64,000 nt of DNA. Origin: Actinomycetes bacterium. GTDB taxonomy: Bacteria; Planctomycetota; Phycisphaerae; JAACET01. Position 1 is the first letter of the stretch. Each line of letters starts with the position of its first letter. The position numbers and the translations under genes were made by a program. This document shows, one piece after another, positions 1 through 7,326 of this stretch. Below the pieces are notes generated by a model that saw only the letters and a program-made list of their open reading frames with translations, had not been told where the DNA came from and made no database searches. The stretch covers positions 62,001 through 126,000 of the forward strand of contig JAUXAG010000003.1 of the NCBI GenBank assembly GCA_030614915.1, read 5' to 3'.

Positions 1-903
1 CTAACAGAAATATTGGCGGACACAATTCTTTTCTTAAATACTAATGAAGATGTCTACTTTAAAGATTATTTTTATTTTCATGAGCTGGTTGAATATCAAA
101 ATGTTCAAAAAGATAGAAATGAATTTTTTTGCTTTAAGAATCGCAATTTGGAGCACCACATTGAATGGCTAAAAAAACAGATTCTTGAACTGGAGAAAAA
201 CGGGCTTAAAATAGGTCAAAGATGGTATCTTCATTATCCAAAGTCCATTACTTATCTAAAGAAAATTGATTTGTCCTCATTTAGATCAAAATACAAAAAA
301 ATATCATCAGAGCAAAATGCTGAAATTGTTACACTATTAGGAAGATCTTACCTACATGTTTATGGTGAATCTCGAAGGATTCACTTCTCGGCTAACGACA
401 CTAGCGAGGGTTTCAATGAAAATGGTTCTCTGTTAACAGCCAAGAAGATAGCCATTTTGCTTATTAATTTATTGCTCAAGGCTCAAGAGCTATCTCTCGT
501 ATCATCCGCAAAAATGACCAAATTACTTTCAGGAATAAAAGCCAATGACGTAGCTAGCGAGCCTTATAGAGTACTGACTAGATCGCAAGCAAGTATTGGG
601 GATTATGTTTTAGTTGGGAGGGAGTTGGTGCAAGTTATGGAAGAACGAGAAAGCAAATATGGCTATTTTTCTTATCATGTAAGATACGTTGGCAAGCCTC
701 CACTAGAAGAAGTTTCTGATGATTGGTTTGCCTCTTTTCAAATAAGAAGAATAGGAAGTAAAACAGAAATCCTTAACAAGGTCAAATCAGTCATTTCGAA
801 GCATGTTGATATAGATGAAGATAAAATTGCATCAATCGATGATGGAGAGTTCGAACAATGTTTAAGTCAAAGTATTGACGAAGTACTTAAAGCAATGAGT
901 TAA
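1..903 (+). CDS. Hypothetical protein, 5' end outside window
   Basis: The reading frame is open from the first base of the window, so the true start is probably upstream; the first in-frame start-like codon is a TTG at 13. About 300 residues are visible, rich in Lys, Glu, Phe and Tyr, with no signal peptide or membrane segment. A central stretch (Y-L-H-V-Y-G-E-S-R-R-I-H) faintly recalls DUF5677-type proteins, but I do not recognise the family with confidence. Base composition is strongly AT-rich compared with the genes from 5 kb onward, and a palindromic repeat lies 44 bases past the stop. Together these suggest a horizontally acquired accessory gene. Function unknown. Confidence 0.7.
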   Translation, partial: LTEILADTILFLNTNEDVYFKDYFYFHELVEYQNVQKDRNEFFCFKNRNLEHHIEWLKKQILELEKNGLKIGQRWYLHYPKSITYLKKIDLSSFRSKYKKISSEQNAEIVTLLGRSYLHVYGESRRIHFSANDTSEGFNENGSLLTAKKIAILLINLLLKAQELSLVSSAKMTKLLSGIKANDVASEPYRVLTRSQASIGDYVLVGRELVQVMEERESKYGYFSYHVRYVGKPPLEEVSDDWFASFQIRRIGSKTEILNKVKSVISKHVDIDEDKIASIDDGEFEQCLSQSIDEVLKAMS

Positions 904-946
904 AACCAATTTTCCCGCTGCGAAAGGACAAGTTGATTTGAGTTCT

Positions 947-974
947 CTGGATTCCGCATCAAGTGCGGAATGAC
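947..974. repeat. Palindromic dispersed repeat (TGGA...TGAC type)
   Basis: A short hairpin, ATTCCGCA-tcaag-TGCGGAAT, framed by CTGG on the left and GACGG on the right. The same design (TGGA, GC-rich hairpin, TGACA) recurs at 26612-26638 in inverse orientation, 51783-51810 and 53668-53696. It lies just past the AT-rich first gene and may also act as a transcript-end hairpin. Confidence 0.7.
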
Positions 975-1206
975 GGTTATTCAAATCACGCGTAAGAAAA
1001 CATTAGAGCTCCAGAAGCTTCCCCAGCAGTTTAGGCCCGAGGGCAATTGCCAAACGGGGAAAATCTTGGGCTGGACTGGAGATATTGGATTATGTGTAAG
1101 AGAAGGTTGCTGGGCCTAAATACACGAAAGAATTTGGAATTTTTCCAGAATACCGGGAATCAGGGGAGTGAAACAGCCGATAATCAATATGAAGGGGGAT
1201 TGCAGC
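975..1206. other. Intergenic region with a spaced inverted repeat
   Basis: No gene is visible here. TTTAGGCCC (1030-1038) and GGGCCTAAA (1112-1120) form a perfect 9-bp inverted repeat with a 73-base spacer, and GGGCAATTGCC lies between the arms. The arms could close a structured leader for the PilZ gene that follows, but no known riboswitch class is recognised. Confidence 0.35.
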
Positions 1207-1590
1207 ATGCCCAAGGTGACAGAAGTGAGAAAACGTATAAATCGTCTTCTGGAACAGATTGAGCACACAACAGGGCAAAAGCCACCGCCTGATGCTCGAC
1301 GTGCTTCTTTTCGCTACGCATGGCCAGCACAGGCTACGGTCGAACTCGTTGAGGCTGATAACTCGTCTGAGCCATTGTTCGTTACCGTGGGCCACATTAG
1401 CCGAGACAGTTTGGACTTCCGCTCCTCGCAGAGGCTTCAGCTCGACCAAAAGGTGTTGATAACCTTGGAAACCGATGAAGGCCAATTACAGATACCTGCC
1501 ACTGTAGTACACTCGACAGAATCGGTCGTAAGGTTCGTTGTCGGCGTTAAGTTTGATCTACAGGACAACTGTCAAACTGATGACAAATAG
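1207..1590 (+). CDS. PilZ-like domain protein
   Basis: A 127-residue protein with a short helical N-terminus (about residues 1-30) followed by a PilZ-like beta-barrel. The first c-di-GMP motif is recognisable as RRASFRY (RxxxR type, about residues 34-40); the second, normally D/NxSxxG, is degenerate (HISRDSL), so ligand binding is uncertain. The end, VVGVKFDL, is typical of the last PilZ strand. The start at 1207 was preferred over the in-frame ATG at 1189 because AAGGGGG lies about 8 bases upstream of it. The gene converges on the pilin-like gene at 1600-1980, and a c-di-GMP riboswitch lies about 700 bases downstream, so a c-di-GMP-linked surface or adhesion role is plausible but inferred. 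Confidence 0.75.
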   Translation: MPKVTEVRKRINRLLEQIEHTTGQKPPPDARRASFRYAWPAQATVELVEADNSSEPLFVTVGHISRDSLDFRSSQRLQLDQKVLITLETDEGQLQIPATVVHSTESVVRFVVGVKFDLQDNCQTDDK

Positions 1591-1599
1591 TGATCGCGT

Positions 1600-1980
1600 C
1601 TAGGCACGTCGGACGATACTAGATGAACTGGCCGGTAGAGCGGAGGTTCTTTCCCCGCGTCCTCTTCCGCCGCGTCCTCGTCCCCCGCGTCCTCGTCCTC
1701 TGCGTCCTCGTCCCCTGCGTCCTCTTCCGCCGCGTCCTCTTTCTTCATCGTCATCTTCATCTTCATCGGCTTGTGATGATTCGCTAGAATCCTCGTCGCC
1801 GTTGCCCGAAGGCAAGGCTCCGGCCGTAGAACCTATGGAATTGCTCAGGCTAGTTCCCAGCAGAGCAATAGCGGCCAGGGCCCCGAATATTATCAGAACG
1901 AGCAAGACCGCGTATTCGACAGCTGTGGGTCCGGCACATTGGTGCAGGAACTCCCTAAATCTTTTGACCAGCATCTTCAT
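1600..1980 (-). CDS. Flp/Fap-type pilin-like protein with RG-rich tail
   Basis: A 126-residue protein. Residues 1-50 are a Flp-family type IVb pilin: a short basic leader (MKMLVKRF), then GPTAVEYAVLLVLIIFGAL, in which the Glu after TAV matches the conserved Glu five residues into mature pilins, followed by a hydrophobic helix. Such pilins are cleaved by a prepilin peptidase and assembled by a Tad system; no tad gene is in the window. The start at 1980 has GGGAG a few bases upstream. After an acidic stretch (DEDEDDDEE) the C-terminus becomes an Arg/Gly repeat encoded by 15-bp tandem units. Removal of one base at 1737-1750 would instead give an Asp/Glu/Ala-rich tail, so a frameshift or sequencing error is possible. 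Confidence 0.75.
   Translation of the reverse strand: MKMLVKRFREFLHQCAGPTAVEYAVLLVLIIFGALAAIALLGTSLSNSIGSTAGALPSGNGDEDSSESSQADEDEDDDEERGRGGRGRRGRGRRGRGRGGRGRGGRGRGERTSALPASSSSIVRRA
1657..1746. repeat. 15-bp tandem repeat array, six units
   Basis: Six consecutive 15-base units on the pattern GCGTCCTCgTCCcCt (1657, 1672, 1687, 1702, 1717, 1732). The array lies inside the 3' part of the pilin-like gene and encodes GRG/RRG repeats in the annotated minus-strand frame. Because the unit is a multiple of three, copy-number change would lengthen or shorten the tail without shifting the frame. Confidence 0.9.
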
Positions 1981-2270
1981 CGACAACTCCCAGGAGCAAG
2001 CCCGCCCCAAAGGGCTAAGGTGCGGCGGCTGGCCTGCCCCATTATCTGAATTATACGAAACGATTCGGCTGCATCCAAATCCAGGCGAACCGGAAAAAGG
2101 TTCAACGATAGTTAGCGGACCTGCTGGGATATCGGACTGTCCGAGCTGCAGACGAGTGGTTTAGGCTTGCTCGGCGTGGGCGCGCGGACTGAGGGTAGAT
2201 ATAGACAACTTGGCCAACGGTTAGATTTGCATATCGGCGATTTTAATTGGATTCATTAATTAGTTGGGTG

Positions 2271-2350
2271 TCTCGCAGGGCAAACTGTCGGCAACGGCAG
2301 GACGCAAAACCGCGAGTCCGCTATTCATGCGGAAAGTCGGGTTGCCCGAA
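2271..2350 (+). promoter_or_regulatory. Cyclic di-GMP-I (GEMM-I) riboswitch aptamer
   Basis: The hallmark GEMM-I core is present in order: GCAGGGCAAAC, a 6-bp stem CTGTCG/CGGCAG capped by the GNRA tetraloop GCAA, the strand GGACGCAAAACC, a second hairpin with CCGC/GCGG arms, and the closing strand GGGTTGCCCGA. These match the known c-di-GMP-binding architecture, including the tetraloop that docks into the second stem. It sits 60 bases before the start of the DUF4347/cadherin surface protein gene, so it should couple synthesis of that protein to c-di-GMP level. Confidence 0.88.
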
Positions 2351-2363
2351 GGCTGACGTGTAA

Positions 2364-2406
2364 GGTCTTTGGTAAAGAGAGACATAGAAAGTCTTTGCCA
2401 AGGACC
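2364..2406 (+). promoter_or_regulatory. Riboswitch expression platform hairpin covering the SD
   Basis: GGTCTTTGGTAAAG (2364-2377) pairs with CTTTGCCAAGGACC (2393-2406) through 14 positions with only G-U wobbles. The Shine-Dalgarno AAGGA (2400-2404), seven bases before the ATG at 2412, lies in the 3' arm. There is no T-run, so control of translation rather than termination is indicated. Whether c-di-GMP opens or closes this hairpin cannot be told from the sequence. Confidence 0.7.
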
Positions 2407-2411
2407 GTCCA

Positions 2412-5066
2412 ATGCATTTCGAACACAAAAAGGCACTTTTTGGGCGAACCCTTTTCGAACCTCTGGAAGAACGGATGCTACTTTCCGGGGGCTGGGATGT
2501 CGTTCTCATCGATTCTCAGTTGGCAGATCACGATCTGCTTGTGCGTTCAGCAGCCCAAGCTGAGCAGATTGTTATCTACGATAGCCAGAAAGAATCCTCT
2601 CTTGATGTGCTTTCTAGAATGGAAGTGTTAGCCCAGTCTTCCGAAGAGCCTATCCAATCACTTTCTATTCTGTCTCACGGAGCACCAGGCGGGTTTGCTT
2701 TGGGCAGCGATTGGATTTCAAACCAATATCTTCAGCAGACCAATCAAACCTGGTCGGAGGTTGGCGCTCTGCTCAGCGATGATGCTACCATTTACATATA
2801 CGGATGCAATGTGGCGGCGGACGTCGTTCAGGGTCAAAAACTCATCAACACCCTGGCAGACTTGACCGGCGCCGATGTGGCGGCCAGCGTCAATGATACG
2901 GGGCATGCTTTGCTAGGCGGCGACTGGCAACTCGAGTATACCGCGGGTGCGGTCGAAACCAGTGTGCTGTTCAGCGAAGATATGCAGCAAGACTGGTTGC
3001 ATCTGATGAGCCTGGAAACTTACTATCTCGACGGCGTCGGCGACGGGTCTGATGTGCCAACAGCGATTTTGAAGCCTGCTGCGCCGACAGATCCCACACT
3101 CGATAACTTTGACCCAGGTCGAGACGCCTTTGGGGGATTGCTGATTAGCAAGGGTGGAGCAGATGTCAACGAAAGCGATCCGACGAAACAACAAGCGTGG
3201 ATCGTGGCGTCTGGCGGCACGGTCCTCGACGGCTCGGTAAGTCTCACCCTTTGGTCAGCAATAAAGGACTTCACGACCGACAAGAGCGGAAGTGTCACCG
3301 CTTATCTCGTCGACTCAAACTCCTCGGGAGGCGACCTGACGCAAATCGCCAGCACTACCATCACACGCGCCGACTGGGACACTGCGGACAGCGGTACGTG
3401 GATTGAAGACAGCTTTGACTTCGGCAGTGTAAGCTACACGATTGGCGCCGGGCGTTATCTCGGTGTGAAGATCATCGTCGCAGACAGTTCCGGCGATGAC
3501 ATGTGGTTCGCCTACGATGCGACGTCCTATCAGTCCAGGCTCGAGTTCACCACCACCGCGAATACTCCGCCAGTCATTAATGACCAGTCTCTGCCGAATC
3601 TGGACGAGAATTCGGCCAATGGAACCGTGGTGGGCACGGTGCTGGCCGGCGACCCCGATGCCGGGGACAGCCTCAGCTATTCGATTACCGCCGGCAACGG
3701 CGCTGGCGTCTTCGCCATCAACCCCTCCACGGGACAGATCACTGTGGCCGACAACACCAACCTCAACTATGAGGCCACCAGCAGTTACGGCCTGACCGTC
3801 CAGGTAGAGGATTCGGGAACCCTGACCGATACGGCCACCATCACCGTCAATGTCACCGACGTCAACGAAGCCCCATCCGCTTCTGACGATACCTTCAGCC
3901 TAGCTGAAGATGCAGCCAATGGGACGGTGGTCGGCACGGTAAGTGCTTCTGATCCTGATGCCGGCGATTCTCTGACCTACAGCATCACGGCCGGGAATAC
4001 CGGCGGGGCCTTTGCCATCGATTCCAACACGGGTCAAATCAGCGTGGCCAACACAGCCGCCCTGGATTACGAGACCAATCCAAGCTTCAACCTGACAGTT
4101 CAGGTCAGCGACAGCGGCACACCGGGTCTAACCGACACGGCCACGATCACCATTAGCCTCAATGATCTCAACGAAGGCCCCACAGTCAATAACCAGGGCT
4201 TCTCACTCGACGAGAATTCGGCCAATGGCACCGTCGCAGTCAGTGACCAGGGCTTCTCACTCGACGAGAATTCGGCCAATGGAACCGTGGTGGGCGCGGT
4301 GGAGGCCAGCGAGCCCTTGAGGCCCGATTATTCTGACATTCAGTACTTACTTTCCGAGCAAGATAGCAGTCTGACAGCCGATTACGCTGACACTCGGTAC
4401 TCGCTTGGCGAGATCGTCCTGCCGGAGATTTCTCTGCCGGAGATGACAAGCCATCGTCATGTTACGTGGAGTGTTGGAGACACCTACATCATAGGAGTCT
4501 ACCTTACAGAGGTATACTTACCCGCGATGGCCATGCAGGAGGAGATAACGCCAGAGATCACGGATAATCGAAGTTCGCAGGGCTTAGCCTCCTCGGAGGA
4601 GCCAGCCGATAGCAGAAGAGGCACCGAAACAGACGCCCCTTCTGGCCGCATTGACATCGTCGAGAGAGAGGCCGGCCAGCCTAGTGAGTTAGCTAACAGC
4701 CCAGGCGGAGCTACAGAAGCGGCTGCAGCGCCGAGCAATAAGGCCAAGCCGGATCCCAGCCCGGCAATCCAAGAGCCCTCCGCCACGCTGCAGTGGAGCG
4801 AACCCGAATACTACGATCTATTGGCGAGGATACAGACGCCCAAGCCGCCAGTCGATAAAGAAGTTGGTCTTGAGCGGGAAATCGAGATCTCAACTGGCGA
4901 GGTAACTGCCGGATTCAGCCCAGTTTGCTCTGCCGGAAGCCTATCCAAATTGATGCGTGATTATGTTCTACCAGTGGGGCTATTAGCTACCATGGCGACG
5001 CGGAAACGTACGGATAGCTTGGCAGATCCAGGATTATCCGGCGGCGGCCGTCGGCGTGAGAGATAA
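2412..5066 (+). CDS. Planctomycete surface protein with DUF4347 and cadherin-like repeats
   Basis: An 884-residue protein. The N-terminus carries LFEPLEERMLLSGG (about residues 14-27), the motif found at the start of many planctomycete exported proteins. A DUF4347 domain spans roughly residues 30-195, with SILSHGAPGG and YIYGCNVA in His/Cys positions reminiscent of clan CD cysteine peptidases. A beta-rich region follows to about 385, then two complete cadherin-like repeats (DENSANGTVVGTV...DPDAGDSLSYSI, about 390-590) and a third reduced to its first strand, which occurs twice in tandem (4198-4298). The C-terminal 230 residues are low-complexity, Pro/Ser/Glu-rich, ending in a short hydrophobic stretch and a basic tail. 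A c-di-GMP riboswitch controls the gene. Role inferred as adhesin or envelope protein. Confidence 0.88.
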   Translation: MHFEHKKALFGRTLFEPLEERMLLSGGWDVVLIDSQLADHDLLVRSAAQAEQIVIYDSQKESSLDVLSRMEVLAQSSEEPIQSLSILSHGAPGGFALGSDWISNQYLQQTNQTWSEVGALLSDDATIYIYGCNVAADVVQGQKLINTLADLTGADVAASVNDTGHALLGGDWQLEYTAGAVETSVLFSEDMQQDWLHLMSLETYYLDGVGDGSDVPTAILKPAAPTDPTLDNFDPGRDAFGGLLISKGGADVNESDPTKQQAWIVASGGTVLDGSVSLTLWSAIKDFTTDKSGSVTAYLVDSNSSGGDLTQIASTTITRADWDTADSGTWIEDSFDFGSVSYTIGAGRYLGVKIIVADSSGDDMWFAYDATSYQSRLEFTTTANTPPVINDQSLPNLDENSANGTVVGTVLAGDPDAGDSLSYSITAGNGAGVFAINPSTGQITVADNTNLNYEATSSYGLTVQVEDSGTLTDTATITVNVTDVNEAPSASDDTFSLAEDAANGTVVGTVSASDPDAGDSLTYSITAGNTGGAFAIDSNTGQISVANTAALDYETNPSFNLTVQVSDSGTPGLTDTATITISLNDLNEGPTVNNQGFSLDENSANGTVAVSDQGFSLDENSANGTVVGAVEASEPLRPDYSDIQYLLSEQDSSLTADYADTRYSLGEIVLPEISLPEMTSHRHVTWSVGDTYIIGVYLTEVYLPAMAMQEEITPEITDNRSSQGLASSEEPADSRRGTETDAPSGRIDIVEREAGQPSELANSPGGATEAAAAPSNKAKPDPSPAIQEPSATLQWSEPEYYDLLARIQTPKPPVDKEVGLEREIEISTGEVTAGFSPVCSAGSLSKLMRDYVLPVGLLATMATRKRTDSLADPGLSGGGRRRER

Positions 5067-5295
5067 ACCGGCCTGACATGATGCTTCTATGAATATGAGC
5101 GCTTGATTCGCGCGGGCGCATTAATTAATCTGAAGCAGTATCAGACCAATCCAACTGGTCTTTCTCATCAAGCTCCCAAAGAAAAGCACGCCGGGCTTGT
5201 AGCTAGATGTCTTGTTCTTCCCAGAGTTTGAGTTTTCTCCAGCAAGTTGTACAAAGTACCTTTCAGGAAGGACTTGGATATCGCTTTGGCAAATC

Positions 5296-5318
5296 CGCCC
5301 CCGGGGGCGATTTTTTTG
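5296..5318 (+). terminator. Intrinsic terminator
   Basis: A perfect GC-only palindrome (CGCCCCCGGGGGCG, 5296-5309) is followed by A and seven Ts. It lies 230 bases past the surface protein gene and 115 before the fucose isomerase gene. Nothing else recognisable occupies the 367-base gap 5067-5433. Confidence 0.75.
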
Positions 5319-5433
5319 TTTGCCAACTGGGCCTAAGCCATGTAGTTTGCCGGGCAATCCGTAAGTACATAAACCGGAGAAGAGCAGCCCCGAGTAAGGC
5401 AAGCTCGAATAGAATGTTATTTGGAGTACATAG

Positions 5434-7164
5434 ATGAATAAAAAACCCAAAGCAAAGTGTCTGCCGGTTATAGCCAAAGGCAATCCCAAGGTTCCCGTGA
5501 TTGGCGTTTTTGCCCCTTGCGACCCCCGGATTGACCAGGCCAGTCGTCAGCGCTCGCAGAACATTGTTGAGTTGGCGGCCAATGCCATAAGTGGTGCCGT
5601 GATCCTGCCGGATAAGACACCGGTGAGCGTGGTATATTCCTCGCTGCTGATCGACGGCGAAGCCCAGGCGGATATTGTAGCCCAGCAGTTTCGCAAAGCC
5701 GGCGTGGATATCCTGGTCTGCCTGCCGGATACTTGGGCCTTCCCCCAGCTGACGACCATTTCGCTGTTGCAGCAATTTCCCAATAACATCCCCATAAACA
5801 TTACCTGCGGCAATAGCGGGCCCAAGCCCGGCGTGGTTTACGCTCAGGCCCTGGCCGGGGCCATCAGCCAGTACGGCAGAATGGTTGCTTTGAATATCGG
5901 CAATTGGCCCGATACCGGAAGCCAGCCCAGGATGAGCACTCAGACAGTCACAAACCTTATCGACTGGTGCTACGCTGCGGTAAGCGCAGTGGCCCTGCGC
6001 GGCCGCAGAGTCATGATTTTCGGGCACGACTCCATGGGCATGGAGACCGCCTTGGCACATGTGATTCCCACGCGGAATATCTTTGGGCTGGAGATAACGC
6101 GGCTGGATATGAAACTGTTGGCTGATATGCTGCAAAAGGGAGCCTACAAGAAGAAAGAATTGAAGGAACTTCGGGCCTGGATTGACAAACACCTGGGCAA
6201 ACGACTGGAGATTCGCAGCCAGGCTGATAACGAGCGTTTCAACCTCTCCCTGGCCATGTACCTGATCAATCGCGATTTGATGGGCGGGCTCAATGCCGTC
6301 GGCGGCGGATTTATGAGCCAGTTGGAGTGGGGCAGCGATTTACGTGGTGTCCCCCTGCCGGTGGCCGACTGCATGGAATCGCTTTTCAACAGCAGCTTCG
6401 ACCACGCCGGCCCCAAGGCTCCTTTGCCCTATGCCACCGAGGCTGACGTGCAGGGATTGCTGACCATGCTGTTTATGACCTATCTGAGCGGGGGCAATCC
6501 ACCGTTGTTTATGGACTTCCGCAAGGTCTGGGAGGTATGGGAAATCAAAGAATTGGCCAAGAAGATCGGTCTGAAAAAACTTCCAGCCAAGGCCGACTGG
6601 CTCAGCAAGGGATTGGTGGACGGCAATAATTCGGGCAGCGCCGCGTTTGACTGGGCAGCCAAGCCCGGCTCGTCGGTCAAGCAGATCATGAGCCGAATCT
6701 CAATGCCCCTGGCAGATGCGGGCTATTTCCCCGGCGGAGGTAATTCAGTTACCTTTATGACGCCGGCCGGCATCGAAGGGATCGCCGCTCGAATGGCTTA
6801 CAGCAGCAGCTGTGGAAAGTTCAGCCTGATCTGGGACCAGGCTCACACGACGGAGGTGCCAGCGAAACTATCGCGAGCCATGTGCAATCTTACTAACTGG
6901 TCTTGGCCGCACACCTTTGTTGTCCCCGAGTACGCCAGTATGCTCGAGTACAAGCAGTACGCCCCGGCCAACCACTTCCACATGACCTGGGACTTGCCGG
7001 TGGCCCGCCTGCAACACTGGATGGATCTAACCGGTGTGCTTAGTGTTACTCCCTGGGCAGCCAGACCCAGCTTCGTTGAAGGTCTCGACAGACCCCAGCC
7101 CCTGGTGCACCTGCTCAACGCCGGGGAGAATGCCTTCAAGATGTTCTCCAGCGGCCGCAGATAG
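5434..7164 (+). CDS. L-fucose/D-arabinose isomerase family protein
   Basis: A 576-residue cytosolic protein close in length to E. coli FucI (591). FucI converts L-fucose to L-fuculose (and D-arabinose to D-ribulose) using a Mn ion held by Glu, Asp and His. Those positions appear as YATEADVQG (Glu near residue 334), FMDFRKVWE (Asp near 361) and ANHFHMTWD toward the C-terminus; NSGSAAFDWA and GGGNSVTFMTP also match the family. The start has GGAG seven bases upstream. No fucose kinase, aldolase or transporter is adjacent, so the substrate is uncertain; other sugar isomerases of the FucI/AraA superfamily are possible. Confidence 0.8.
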   Translation: MNKKPKAKCLPVIAKGNPKVPVIGVFAPCDPRIDQASRQRSQNIVELAANAISGAVILPDKTPVSVVYSSLLIDGEAQADIVAQQFRKAGVDILVCLPDTWAFPQLTTISLLQQFPNNIPINITCGNSGPKPGVVYAQALAGAISQYGRMVALNIGNWPDTGSQPRMSTQTVTNLIDWCYAAVSAVALRGRRVMIFGHDSMGMETALAHVIPTRNIFGLEITRLDMKLLADMLQKGAYKKKELKELRAWIDKHLGKRLEIRSQADNERFNLSLAMYLINRDLMGGLNAVGGGFMSQLEWGSDLRGVPLPVADCMESLFNSSFDHAGPKAPLPYATEADVQGLLTMLFMTYLSGGNPPLFMDFRKVWEVWEIKELAKKIGLKKLPAKADWLSKGLVDGNNSGSAAFDWAAKPGSSVKQIMSRISMPLADAGYFPGGGNSVTFMTPAGIEGIAARMAYSSSCGKFSLIWDQAHTTEVPAKLSRAMCNLTNWSWPHTFVVPEYASMLEYKQYAPANHFHMTWDLPVARLQHWMDLTGVLSVTPWAARPSFVEGLDRPQPLVHLLNAGENAFKMFSSGRR

Positions 7165-7256
7165 GGGACAGCAGCAGCACAGGCCTGCTCGCACACCCGA
7201 GAGCTCGCGTACTCCCAGTGCCGTGAGGCCTACATCGTGGGCTGCAAACGAAACAC

Positions 7257-7300
7257 AAAAAAAAGAAAAGAGGCAAGCCGCAAAGACCTGCCTCTTTTGT
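7257..7300. terminator. Bidirectional intrinsic terminator
   Basis: AAAAGAGGCA (7266-7275) pairs with TGCCTCTTTT (7289-7298). The minus-strand transcript of the PEP-CTERM protease runs into a long T-rich tract (complement of 7257-7269), making this a good terminator for that gene. On the plus strand it can also end the fucose isomerase transcript, though with a shorter T-run. Confidence 0.8.
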
Positions 7301-7326
7301 TATCCGTCAAGCAAACTAATTCTTGA

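Noticed and set aside
1572-1766. Minus-strand acidic frame over the tandem repeat as a separate gene
   Set aside because: It is an alternate frame of the pilin tail without its own ribosome site; better treated as a possible frameshift of the pilin gene.
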